Source of the DNA: CAZWHE01 sp964633825
GTDB lineage: Bacteria > Planctomycetota > B15-G4 > CAYZWU01
Direction: 5' to 3'
Assembly (NCBI GenBank): GCA_964633825.1
Contig: CAZWHE010000017.1
Location: 1-41,332, forward strand
DNA length: 41,332 nucleotides
The notes under the pieces are model-generated. The model did no database searches and had not been told where the DNA came from. It saw only the letters and a list, made by a program, of their open reading frames with translations. A program made the position numbers and the translations under genes. Of this stretch, positions 31,285-39,599 are shown piece after piece. Every line of letters begins with the position of its first letter. The first letter of the stretch is position 1.

Positions 31285-33270
31285 ATGGAGCCCGCAGGTC
31301 TGCTCTCGCTCTTCTGCCTGATCGGCTCCGCGGCTCTGCTCGTCCGCGCCGCCGGGTGGTGGGGGCGCTCGGGCGGCCTTCTCTTCTTCTTCGTCTGCGG
31401 CACGGGACAGGTCATTCTCTCCGCCTACATCGTCTCCGCCTTCGAGCAGCTGAACAACCCATACACCTGGCTCCTCATGAGTTTTCTCTTCCTCCTCTCC
31501 GCCGCGGTGGTCACCTGGCACCGCGCCAAGAACAGGGAGGCCCGCCGCAAAGCGAAACGTCCGCAGCCCGACGGAGGCCATGGACAGGCCGTCTTCCAAA
31601 CGCCGGCCGGGACGGAAAAGCTCAACCTCGTCGCTCTCCTGTCGGCAGCGGCGGTCTGCGGCGCGGGGAATTTTATCCTCCTTCTCTTTTGCGCGCCCGG
31701 CACATGGGACGGCATGAGCTATCACCTGGCGCGGATCGCTTATTTTCTACAGCAGGGAAGCTTCGAGCCCTATGGCGCCAACTACTGGGCCCAGGTCGTT
31801 CACCCCATCAACGGGACTTCCCTTCTGCTCTACACATTCGTCATTACCGGAAGCGAAAACCTGACGCAGCTCGTGCAATTCGGCTCGTACTGGATCGCCC
31901 TTCTTGTCGTGTACGGCATTGCACGCACCATGGGCACCTCGAAAAGGGGGGCTTTCTTTGCAGCCCTTGTATTCGGCCTTTTCACGACATGCCTCATGGA
32001 AGCGGCCACCGCCCGGAACGATCTTCTTCTCGCCGTCTACGCCGGGGCCTCGATCCACTACCTCCTCCTTTACAGAAGGATACGACGCAGCCTCCTTCTC
32101 GTTCTTGCCGGGACCTGCTTCGGGCTCGCGCTCGGCACGAAATCCTCGGCGCTCCTCCTCCTCCCCTCGCTCGCCCTCGTCGCCGTCTACTCGCTTTTTT
32201 GGAAGGGGGGGGCGCCCCTTCCCCGGAAGAAGCGCTTCCTCCTCGAAGTCGCCGGAGCGACCCTGGGGTTTCTCGTCTTCACGCTTCCCGCCGGGTATGT
32301 GAGAAACGTGCAGCTCTTCGGGCATCCCATGGCCCCACCCGATGTCCGGATCGAGCACACATTCGAGGGTTGCGATGCGGATGAGATCTTGAGCGAAGGG
32401 GGCCGGAATGCGCTGCGTTACGGTTTCAAGTTCCTGGCCCTCGACGGCGTACCGGCAACACCGGCCAGCCTCAAGGCTCAGGAGATTCTGCGCTTTCTTC
32501 CCAGAGAAGGAGTGGCCCTGACCGGCATCGACCTTGCCACATGGTCGGAAGGCCGCCTCCCATTTTTTTTCACGAAGGGGCCCGCAAGCCATGAAGATTA
32601 TTCTTGGTGGGGCATCTTGGGATTCGCCCTCGTCCTGCCGATCGGCCTCCTCGTTCTGCTGGGGATCCTGAAACAGTCATCGGGATGGATCCTGGCAGCA
32701 GCGGCATTGTTCTTTTTCCTGGCCCAGTCCTTTGCAGGGCCCTATGATCCCTGGAGAGGGCGCTACTTTATTTTCATGGGAATCCTTCTCGCTCCCCTTG
32801 CCGGGCGCTACCTGGAAAGAAGAAAGAGCCCGATCTGGAACACTTATGCCGCGGTTGTTGTCCTTGCCGGAAGCCTGGCCGCCCTGACCTCTGTGGCCTT
32901 CCGCGAAGTTCGCCCTCTCCTTCCGCCCTCCGAATCGGTTCTCTCCCTCGACAGGTACGCACAGCTTTTCGTCAACCGGCCGAAGCACTCGAGTGTTCTC
33001 GAACAGCTCGACAGGATTGTTCGACCCGACGCCGTCCTGGCTGTCTGCCTCAGGCCGAACTCGTACGAGTTCCCCCTCTTCGGCCGGGGACTCACACGCC
33101 GCATCATCCCGATCAACTCCTTCCTCGACGGGATCCGGCCGATCCCGGCCGAAGCCGAGTACCTCCTCTACGATCACGGCAAGAAGGTGAGGAGCCCCTT
33201 CTTCAGCCCCAACGACGTTCCCCTCGGAGCGGACTGGTATCTCAAGGTTCTCAAGGCCGGCGGGCGGTGA
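31285..33270 (+). CDS. GT39/PMT-like membrane glycosyltransferase
   Basis: A 661-residue GT-C fold protein with about a dozen membrane segments. The segment CAPGTWDGMSYHLARIAYFL contains the catalytic-type acidic residue Asp142 in the first external loop, as in bacterial PMT/ArnT-like enzymes that use polyprenyl-phosphate sugars. EAATARNDLLLAVYA carries a second acidic pair context. The C-terminal roughly 100 residues are soluble. It would add a sugar to lipid, protein or polysaccharide on the outer face of the inner membrane; donor and acceptor are unknown. A small, hydrophilic cytosolic loop lies at about 80-112. Confidence 0.75.
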   Translation: MEPAGLLSLFCLIGSAALLVRAAGWWGRSGGLLFFFVCGTGQVILSAYIVSAFEQLNNPYTWLLMSFLFLLSAAVVTWHRAKNREARRKAKRPQPDGGHGQAVFQTPAGTEKLNLVALLSAAAVCGAGNFILLLFCAPGTWDGMSYHLARIAYFLQQGSFEPYGANYWAQVVHPINGTSLLLYTFVITGSENLTQLVQFGSYWIALLVVYGIARTMGTSKRGAFFAALVFGLFTTCLMEAATARNDLLLAVYAGASIHYLLLYRRIRRSLLLVLAGTCFGLALGTKSSALLLLPSLALVAVYSLFWKGGAPLPRKKRFLLEVAGATLGFLVFTLPAGYVRNVQLFGHPMAPPDVRIEHTFEGCDADEILSEGGRNALRYGFKFLALDGVPATPASLKAQEILRFLPREGVALTGIDLATWSEGRLPFFFTKGPASHEDYSWWGILGFALVLPIGLLVLLGILKQSSGWILAAAALFFFLAQSFAGPYDPWRGRYFIFMGILLAPLAGRYLERRKSPIWNTYAAVVVLAGSLAALTSVAFREVRPLLPPSESVLSLDRYAQLFVNRPKHSSVLEQLDRIVRPDAVLAVCLRPNSYEFPLFGRGLTRRIIPINSFLDGIRPIPAEAEYLLYDHGKKVRSPFFSPNDVPLGADWYLKVLKAGGR

Positions 33271-33313
33271 GCGGTCTTTTTCCTTCGACTTGATTCCGTG
33301 AAAGCGCTATGAA

Positions 33314-34543
33314 ATGGGCATGATCCGATTTGTTGCGCTATTCATCGTTCTGTCCGTCGCGGCATTCTGCGCCCCGGCGCCCCCCGAAAAGACGGCGGAA
33401 TCGATCGAAGCGAAAGCGCGCCGCATTCACGCCGACGCCGTCGTGATCGACACCCATTCCGACACGACGCTGCGCCTCGCGAGAGGGGGATGGGACTTCT
33501 TCGAGCGCCACGACCGGGGCCACATGGATTATCCCCGCATTCGCGAGGGCGGGCTCGACGCCGTCTTTCTCGCCGTCTGGATGGGAAAGCAGGACGAACC
33601 GAGGACGGCGGTCAAGAAAGCGCTCCGCCTCTTCGACTGCATCCACGCCCTCGTGGAGAACAACCCCGGCCGCCTCGAGCTCGCCCGGAGCGCGGCCGAC
33701 GTGCGCCGCATCGCCGCCGGCAACAAGCTGGCCGTACTGATCGGCGTGGAGGGCGGGCACATCATCGACAACGATCTCAACGCGCTCAGGACCTATTACC
33801 GTCTCGGCGCGCGCTACATGACGCTCACCCACAGCTTCCACCACGACTGGGCCGACTCGTCGGGAGTCGGGAAACCGCTCGGGCCGGGGCGGGGCGGCCT
33901 CTCCGACTTCGGCCGGAAGGTTGTGGGCGAGATGAACCGGCTCGGCATGATCGTCGATATCTCCCATGTTTCGGACGAAACCTTTTTCGACACGATCGAG
34001 ACCTCAACCGCGCCGATCATGGCCTCCCACTCGGGGTGCCGGGCCCTGTGCGACCACCCGCGCAACCTCACGGACGACATGATCCGCGCGCTGGCGAAAA
34101 AGGGCGGCGTGGTGCAGATCGTTTTCTTTCCCGGCTTTATTGATCCCGACTTCAAAGCGAAATCGAAACAGGCCAAGCGGAAGCGCGCCCTGCGCGAAGA
34201 AGAGCTCCGCCGCAACCTGAAAGACGACGCGGTAGAGCTCGAAAAAGCCCTCGGCCGGCTGAAAAGGGAGCGCTTCCTCGAGCCCACGCCCCTTTCCGCC
34301 CTGATCGATCACATCGACCACGTGATCGGTCTCGTCGGGCCCGACCATGTCGGTCTGGGCGGGGATTGGGACGGCGTTCCCTTCATGTGCCAAGGGGTGG
34401 AAGACTGTTCCGGAGTCGGCAGGATCACCCTCGAGCTTCTGAAGCGCGGCCGCAGCGAAGAGACGATCCGCAAGGTGCTGGGCCGAAACCTTCTCCGCCT
34501 CATGGACGAAGCGGAGCGCGTCGCAGGGGAGCACGCAAAATAA
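33314..34543 (+). CDS. Secreted membrane-dipeptidase-family (M19) peptidase
   Basis: A 409-residue protein with a signal peptide (about 1-20). The binuclear zinc site of renal dipeptidase-like enzymes can be read: H48-x-D50 in DTHSDT, bridging Glu146 in GVEGGH, His218 in DISHVS and His239 in ASHSG. The blocks LTHSFHHDWADSS, CDHPRNLTDDMIRAL and GLGGDWDGV are typical. It hydrolyses dipeptides, in some relatives D-containing ones from peptidoglycan. An internal ATG at 33320 is an equally possible start. The stop TAA overlaps the proposed start of the next gene. Confidence 0.9.
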   Translation: MGMIRFVALFIVLSVAAFCAPAPPEKTAESIEAKARRIHADAVVIDTHSDTTLRLARGGWDFFERHDRGHMDYPRIREGGLDAVFLAVWMGKQDEPRTAVKKALRLFDCIHALVENNPGRLELARSAADVRRIAAGNKLAVLIGVEGGHIIDNDLNALRTYYRLGARYMTLTHSFHHDWADSSGVGKPLGPGRGGLSDFGRKVVGEMNRLGMIVDISHVSDETFFDTIETSTAPIMASHSGCRALCDHPRNLTDDMIRALAKKGGVVQIVFFPGFIDPDFKAKSKQAKRKRALREEELRRNLKDDAVELEKALGRLKRERFLEPTPLSALIDHIDHVIGLVGPDHVGLGGDWDGVPFMCQGVEDCSGVGRITLELLKRGRSEETIRKVLGRNLLRLMDEAERVAGEHAK

Positions 34544-35484
34544 GCGGTAAAAAATCACTCTTCAAGATTCGGTCGGACCTGTCCGCCACGGTTTTCCGCA
34601 TACTCAACGGAGAGGGGGACGGTGTGCCCGGCGTCTTTGTCGACAAGTACGGAGACTGGGCCGTTTCGATCGAGCCGCGGGAAAAAAGGAAAGAGGCCCG
34701 CCTCGATGTCTACCGCACCCTCATGGAGAGGTGGAATCTCCGCGGCATCTACGAGAAGGGAAGCCCCACGATCGGCCACCACGCCGGGCGGGCCGGCGAG
34801 GACGAGCCGGTCCTGGGCGAAGAAGCGCCCGAGGAGCTTCCCGTGATCGAGAACGGCATGGTCCTCCTCGCCCGCCTCAGGGAGGGGGCGCGGCCGGGCG
34901 TCTATCCCGACCAGAGGGAGAACCGGGAGTACCTGGCCCCGCTCATGAAAGGCGCGCGCGTTCTCAACACCTTTTCATACACGGGAGCCTTCTCTGTCCG
35001 GGCCGCTCTGTCCGGAGCGAAGGAGACGGTGAGCGTCGACATCTCGAAGAGGGTGCTCGACTGGTCGAAGCGCAACTTCGTTGCGAACGACATCGCTCCT
35101 CACCGCCACGTGAAGGCCGACGCCTTCGACTATCTCGGCCTGGCGCGGAGGAAGGGCTTCCGCTTCGACCTCGTCATCCTCGATCCCCCTACCTTCTCCA
35201 CGAGCCGGCGCGGGCTCTTCCAGGCGAAGCACGACTGGCCGCGCCTTATCGCTTCCGCTGTCCAGGTGCTCGACCGGGGCGGAAGGCTCGCCATTTCGTG
35301 CAACACTCGCGAGATCTCGAAGAAGGAGATCCTGGCCATGGTCGCCGACGGCATGGGCGGCAAGCGGGGGCGCGTGGTCAAACCCGAAGCCGTCCTCGGC
35401 CTCCCGGCCGACTTCCCCATTCCACCTGAAAGACCCGAGATGGATTACCTCCAGTTCATCGTAACGCGGCCCCTGCCGCGGTGA
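34540..35484 (+). CDS. RlmI-like class I SAM methyltransferase without PUA domain; start uncertain
   Basis: About 314 residues. RILNGEGDGVPGVFVDKYGDW and the following domain match the central part of RlmI/RlmKL-type 23S rRNA cytosine methyltransferases. RPGVYPDQRENREYLAPL, VLNTFSYTGAFSVRAAL (AdoMet loop) and LVILDPPTFSTS (catalytic DPPxF) are all present. The N-terminal PUA domain of RlmI is absent. No ATG, GTG or TTG exists in frame between the previous stop and the conserved region; the start given is an ATA at 34540, which overlaps the TAA stop and lies 8 bases after AGGGGAG. The next canonical start upstream is GTG 34387 or ATG 34366, deep within the dipeptidase gene. Confidence 0.75.
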   Translation: MSGKKSLFKIRSDLSATVFRILNGEGDGVPGVFVDKYGDWAVSIEPREKRKEARLDVYRTLMERWNLRGIYEKGSPTIGHHAGRAGEDEPVLGEEAPEELPVIENGMVLLARLREGARPGVYPDQRENREYLAPLMKGARVLNTFSYTGAFSVRAALSGAKETVSVDISKRVLDWSKRNFVANDIAPHRHVKADAFDYLGLARRKGFRFDLVILDPPTFSTSRRGLFQAKHDWPRLIASAVQVLDRGGRLAISCNTREISKKEILAMVADGMGGKRGRVVKPEAVLGLPADFPIPPERPEMDYLQFIVTRPLPR

Positions 35485-35489
35485 GGGAG

Positions 35490-37478
35490 TTATTGCCCGA
35501 CGGTGAGCGTCATCAGGTTCGTGAGCTTCGTGCTTATCCCGCCCCACTGGCCGACGAGAGCTTGGAGAGGATGCTCCGAGCCGGCTGACCATCCCGACGG
35601 TACCATCGCCGGCAGAACCAAGACCCCGTCGCCGGGTATTGTGCCGATGTTTCCCTGCCACAGGAGCGGCCAGGTCAGCCAGAAATCGCCGTGCGGAGTC
35701 GACTGCGGCGGGTCTTGAATGCCCGAACCGAGGTAGAGAGTAACAGGGGCGTAGGGATACCCGATCACTTTCACTTCGATGGGAGAGCCGGAAACGACGT
35801 CGCCGACGTGGTAGAGGTGGTAATAATACTCGTCCGCACCGATGTCCACGACCCCGCGGACGATGCGGGGGTCGCCTTCGAAATCGTGCAATTCAATGAC
35901 AACGGAGTCGTCGCCCATGTCCCGGCAGGGGGAGCTTCCTGTTATGTGATAGTCGCCTTTGTTCGAGTCGGCGAACATTGGGTCGGCATCGATGTTGCCC
36001 GTTCCGATCCAGCCGCCCTGGACATCGCAGTAAGTTATGGCCAGCGTCGATCCGTCGTTGTTCCAGACCTGATCGAGGCCGTTCCAGAGGATGCAATTCG
36101 TCATAGCTACATCGCTCGGGTTCGATGAATGATAAGAATCACAGGCCAGCGCGGCGCCGTTATTAACAGCCGTGTTGCCCGCGATCGTACAGTTGATCAG
36201 CGTCGGATTGGTTTCCCGGTCGCAGTAGACACCGCCTCCGTCATCGGCCGTGTTCCCCGTGATGGCGCAGTTGGTCAGCACGGGAAAGCTGTCTCTGTAC
36301 AAGTAGACGGCGCCGCCTCTGGCGTTGTAACCCGAGGCAGCGGCCGTATTGTTCGTGATCGCGCAGCCAATGAGCGTCGGGCTGGCATCGAAGCAGTAGA
36401 CGCCCCCGCCGGACCAGGAATCGTTGCCCGTGATCGTGCAATCGATCAACACCGGTTCGCTGCCGTCGGAGCAGTAGATGCCGCCGCCGAAGTAGGTCGA
36501 GTTACCCGTGAACGTGCAGCGGGTCAGCACGGGGCTGCTTTTATCATCGCAGAAGACGGCGCCGCCGCCCCAAGCGCGATTGTTCGAAATCAAGCAATCG
36601 GTCAGATCCGGGTTGCACTCCGTTTCGCAGTAGATGCCGCCGCCGGCGTGCTGGTTGGCTTCATTGCCGCTGATCGTGCAGCGGGACAACGCCGGGCTGC
36701 TTTTGAAGCAGTAGACGCCGCCGCCTGCCCAGTAGCCTTCGTTATCGCTGATCGTGCAATTGGTCAGCTCCGGGCTGGCGTACGAGCAGTAGATCCCTCC
36801 GCCGTCGGCGGAGAAGATGAAATCGGCCGTGTTGTTCTTGATCACGCAATCGGTCAGAGTCAGGTCGCTGTCGTAGCAGAAGACGCCGCCGCCCCAGTTG
36901 TCGCTTCTGTTCCCGCTGATCGTGCAGCCTGTCAGCGTGGGGCCGCTCCCCTGGTCGCAGCAGATACCGCCGCCGCTCGAGTAAAAGCCTTTGACCTTGT
37001 TTAAGGTGATCGAGCAGTCGGTCAGCGTCGGGCTGCTCGTTCCGCCGCAAAAAACACCGCCGCCCCCTTCGGCGAAAGCGTTGCTGTCGGCCTTGTTCCA
37101 TGTGATCGTACAGTCGACCACCGTGGGGCTGCTGTTGTTGCAGAAAACGCCGCCGCCGTTGTTGGCCGACCCGTTCGCCACGGTAAACCCTTCCAGCCTC
37201 GAATCCGCCCCCTCTCCGCTCCGGAACTTCACCACACTCACTGTCTGGTTTCCGTCGAGAATGGTGACCGCCGGGCCCTGCTCGCTTTGGATCGTGATCG
37301 CTTTTCCGATAAAGTCGATGGACCCGAAGGTTCCCGGCCGGACGATGACCGTATCCCCGCTCGCCGTCGCATTGATCGCACCCTGGATCGTCGGGTAGTC
37401 ATCGGGAACATAGACCGTGGCCGAGAAAGCAGAGGTGGACACGAACAGAATGACAACAAGAGCGAGTGCCGGTTTCAT
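35490..37478 (-). CDS. Secreted parallel beta-helix protein (large copy)
   Basis: A 662-residue protein with a signal peptide (about 1-20) followed by VYVPDDYPTIQGAINATASG, the start of a right-handed parallel beta-helix as in pectate-lyase-like and polymorphic outer membrane proteins. Some fifteen coils of about 22-30 residues repeat a pattern of N-C-x-I-x-x-N ... GGGVYC, each with Cys. The region near 520-540 has DPMFADSNKGDYHI and IGADEYYYHLYHVGD, then a C-terminal beta domain of about 100 residues that is also present in the next protein. AAGGAGG precedes the ATG at 37478. No catalytic residues are identifiable; adhesion or polysaccharide binding is possible. Confidence 0.82.
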   Translation of the reverse strand: MKPALALVVILFVSTSAFSATVYVPDDYPTIQGAINATASGDTVIVRPGTFGSIDFIGKAITIQSEQGPAVTILDGNQTVSVVKFRSGEGADSRLEGFTVANGSANNGGGVFCNNSSPTVVDCTITWNKADSNAFAEGGGGVFCGGTSSPTLTDCSITLNKVKGFYSSGGGICCDQGSGPTLTGCTISGNRSDNWGGGVFCYDSDLTLTDCVIKNNTADFIFSADGGGIYCSYASPELTNCTISDNEGYWAGGGVYCFKSSPALSRCTISGNEANQHAGGGIYCETECNPDLTDCLISNNRAWGGGAVFCDDKSSPVLTRCTFTGNSTYFGGGIYCSDGSEPVLIDCTITGNDSWSGGGVYCFDASPTLIGCAITNNTAAASGYNARGGAVYLYRDSFPVLTNCAITGNTADDGGGVYCDRETNPTLINCTIAGNTAVNNGAALACDSYHSSNPSDVAMTNCILWNGLDQVWNNDGSTLAITYCDVQGGWIGTGNIDADPMFADSNKGDYHITGSSPCRDMGDDSVVIELHDFEGDPRIVRGVVDIGADEYYYHLYHVGDVVSGSPIEVKVIGYPYAPVTLYLGSGIQDPPQSTPHGDFWLTWPLLWQGNIGTIPGDGVLVLPAMVPSGWSAGSEHPLQALVGQWGGISTKLTNLMTLTVGQ

Positions 37479-37647
37479 GGCGGAACCTCCTTCGACAGAT
37501 CGACTTCGATAGACAGAAACCTTGATGCGGCGGTTATAAAAAAGATGTCCGTAAGCGTGCTGATCAGGCTGAAGAGAATGTATCAAATATATTTGCGGTG
37601 TGCCATGGAAAAGGAGCCGGGCTCGAGAGGTCGCCGGGGGTTTCCTT

Positions 37648-39387
37648 TTACTCAACCTTCAGTACATACGGATTTGTCAGGACCGTATCAGGACCACCGA
37701 GCGGGCCAATCATCGCTTGAAGGAAATGCTTTTTCCCCGGAACCCACCAGGATGGAACCGTACCGGAAAGATTGAATACCCCGTTCGAGGGAATTCCACC
37801 CAAAACAAACTCGTAAATTGGTTGAACAAGATACAGTTTTCCGTAGGGCGTACATTGATGATTCTTTTGAGCATTCGCTGCCAGTAAGAGCCGCACGGGC
37901 GATGTACCCGGCATCCCGATAACCCTTATATCGATGTTTCCACCGGGGACGATATCACCCACATGGTAAAGATGGTGGTAATACTCGTCAGCGCCGATAT
38001 CAGATATGCCGCCGGCAACACGAGGGTCTCTTTCAAAATCCTTGAGCGGGAGATAGCCGTGGTCAAATCCTTGGTTGATACATGGTGAATTGAAAGTCAG
38101 GTGATAGTCCTCATTCGCCTGATCAACAAAAAGCGGATCAGCATCGATCATGCCGGGACCCCAGTTCAGTGTGCAGCCGGGCTTGACCAGGACAGATGAT
38201 TGCCCCCCATCAACGTCGGAGAAACTGATCGTGAATGTCGATGTATGCGAAGTCGACTGGATCTGGATTTCAGGCCCTGACGGAGAACCATTATTCCAGA
38301 ATATCGTGTTCGCAACGGTTGTTGAGCAGTCATTGTTACAAAAGATTCCACCCCCTCGCTCGGTCGCCGTGTTATCCGTTATTGTACTATTGGTAATTGT
38401 TTGAGATGACTTGCGGCAGTAGATCCCGCCGCCGTAGTGCTTTGCCGAGTTTCCGGAAATAATATTGTTGCTCAAGATTGGAGAAGAATCGTCATAACAG
38501 CAAATCCCGCCTCCGCTGCCATTGGCTATATTTCTGGAGATCACGTTGTTCGAGATTACAGGGGTGCAGTCGTCCCGCCCAAGATATATTCCTCCTCCCT
38601 TTTTGTGGCTTATATTATCGACGATAATATTTCGAGTAATCACTGTAGAAGAATAAATACAAACGATCCCACCGCCGTCATAACTACTAGCATTGTTTCT
38701 AACCAGAATATTGTTTCCAATCATGCCGGAACAATCATTGCAATCAATACCGCCGCCCCACATTCCGTCATTTTCCATGATGATGTTATCAGAGATCTTC
38801 GGAGACGATAACCAGCAATATATTCCACCACCCGAATAGACCGCCGAATTTCCCTTGATGATGTTATTGGATATCATCGGAGAGGAATAACGGCTGTAAA
38901 TTGCGCCGCCGTCTCTAGCCGTATTGTTTATAATCATATTGTTGACAATCGTCGCCGAAGATACGGTACAATAAATCCCTCCTCCGTAATCTCTCACTGT
39001 GTTAATGTTGTTTTTTATCGTTGGCGACGAGCTCTCGCAGTAAATTCCACCACCTTCATAACCCCATAAGCCGGACCCATTCGTTATTTCAAAGCCCATC
39101 AGCACGGCGTCCGCCCATTCACCGTTCTGAAACGTGACCACGCTTCCCTCCTGGTTCCCGTCGATCGTGGTCACATCGGGTCCCTGTTCGCTCCTGACAA
39201 CGATTATCTTACCCATGAAATCGATATTCTCCACATATGTTCCCGGCCGGACGATGACCGTGTCTCCATGACGCGCCTTATCGATGGCATTCTGTATCGT
39301 TGGGTAGTCATCGGGAACATAAATAGTGGCAGAGAGAGCGATCGCGGGAAGCGTGAGAATGGCAAACAAAACAGCAACTGTCTTCAT
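37648..39387 (-). CDS. Secreted parallel beta-helix protein (small copy)
   Basis: A 579-residue paralog of the preceding protein. A signal peptide (about 1-19) is followed by IYVPDDYPTIQNAIDKARHG, about ten helix coils with GGGIYC turns, IGADEYYHHLYHVGD and the shared C-terminal beta domain (TPYGKLYLVQ near 515). GGAG lies before the ATG at 39387. Its coils are clearly AT-richer and Asn/Ile-richer than those of the large copy, suggesting separate histories despite their tandem position. It lies 169 bases upstream of the large copy on the same strand; nothing else is seen in that gap. Confidence 0.82.
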   Translation of the reverse strand: MKTVAVLFAILTLPAIALSATIYVPDDYPTIQNAIDKARHGDTVIVRPGTYVENIDFMGKIIVVRSEQGPDVTTIDGNQEGSVVTFQNGEWADAVLMGFEITNGSGLWGYEGGGIYCESSSPTIKNNINTVRDYGGGIYCTVSSATIVNNMIINNTARDGGAIYSRYSSPMISNNIIKGNSAVYSGGGIYCWLSSPKISDNIIMENDGMWGGGIDCNDCSGMIGNNILVRNNASSYDGGGIVCIYSSTVITRNIIVDNISHKKGGGIYLGRDDCTPVISNNVISRNIANGSGGGICCYDDSSPILSNNIISGNSAKHYGGGIYCRKSSQTITNSTITDNTATERGGGIFCNNDCSTTVANTIFWNNGSPSGPEIQIQSTSHTSTFTISFSDVDGGQSSVLVKPGCTLNWGPGMIDADPLFVDQANEDYHLTFNSPCINQGFDHGYLPLKDFERDPRVAGGISDIGADEYYHHLYHVGDIVPGGNIDIRVIGMPGTSPVRLLLAANAQKNHQCTPYGKLYLVQPIYEFVLGGIPSNGVFNLSGTVPSWWVPGKKHFLQAMIGPLGGPDTVLTNPYVLKVE

Positions 39388-39444
39388 GCTACAATTCTCC
39401 TTCCGGCTTAAATCGGGAGCACCCTTAATACTTCTTCACATATT

Positions 39445-39473
39445 ATTATACCAATGAAGGGAAGGAGGTGTAA
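39445..39473 (-). promoter_or_regulatory. Sigma-70-like promoter of the beta-helix genes
   Basis: On the minus strand TTACAC (39473-39468) and a consensus TATAAT (39450-39445) are separated by 17 bases, leaving a leader of about 50 bases before the ATG at 39387. Confidence 0.55.
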
Positions 39474-39599
39474 CAGGCACTCTTGGGTATGAATGGGATG
39501 TTTATTCGCTTAACAGCGCGATCCAGAAACGCACACTTTGTTGTATCTAACCTAAAAACAGGTGGTTATGAGAGCCGCTCGGTTTTTGTCCTCACCGGC

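Noticed and set aside
35490..39387. CRISPR-like array suggested by regularly spaced GCC/GCCGCC motifs
   Set aside because: The periodicity follows the coils of the encoded beta-helix proteins (GGG-Y-C turns); no constant repeat and unique spacers are present.
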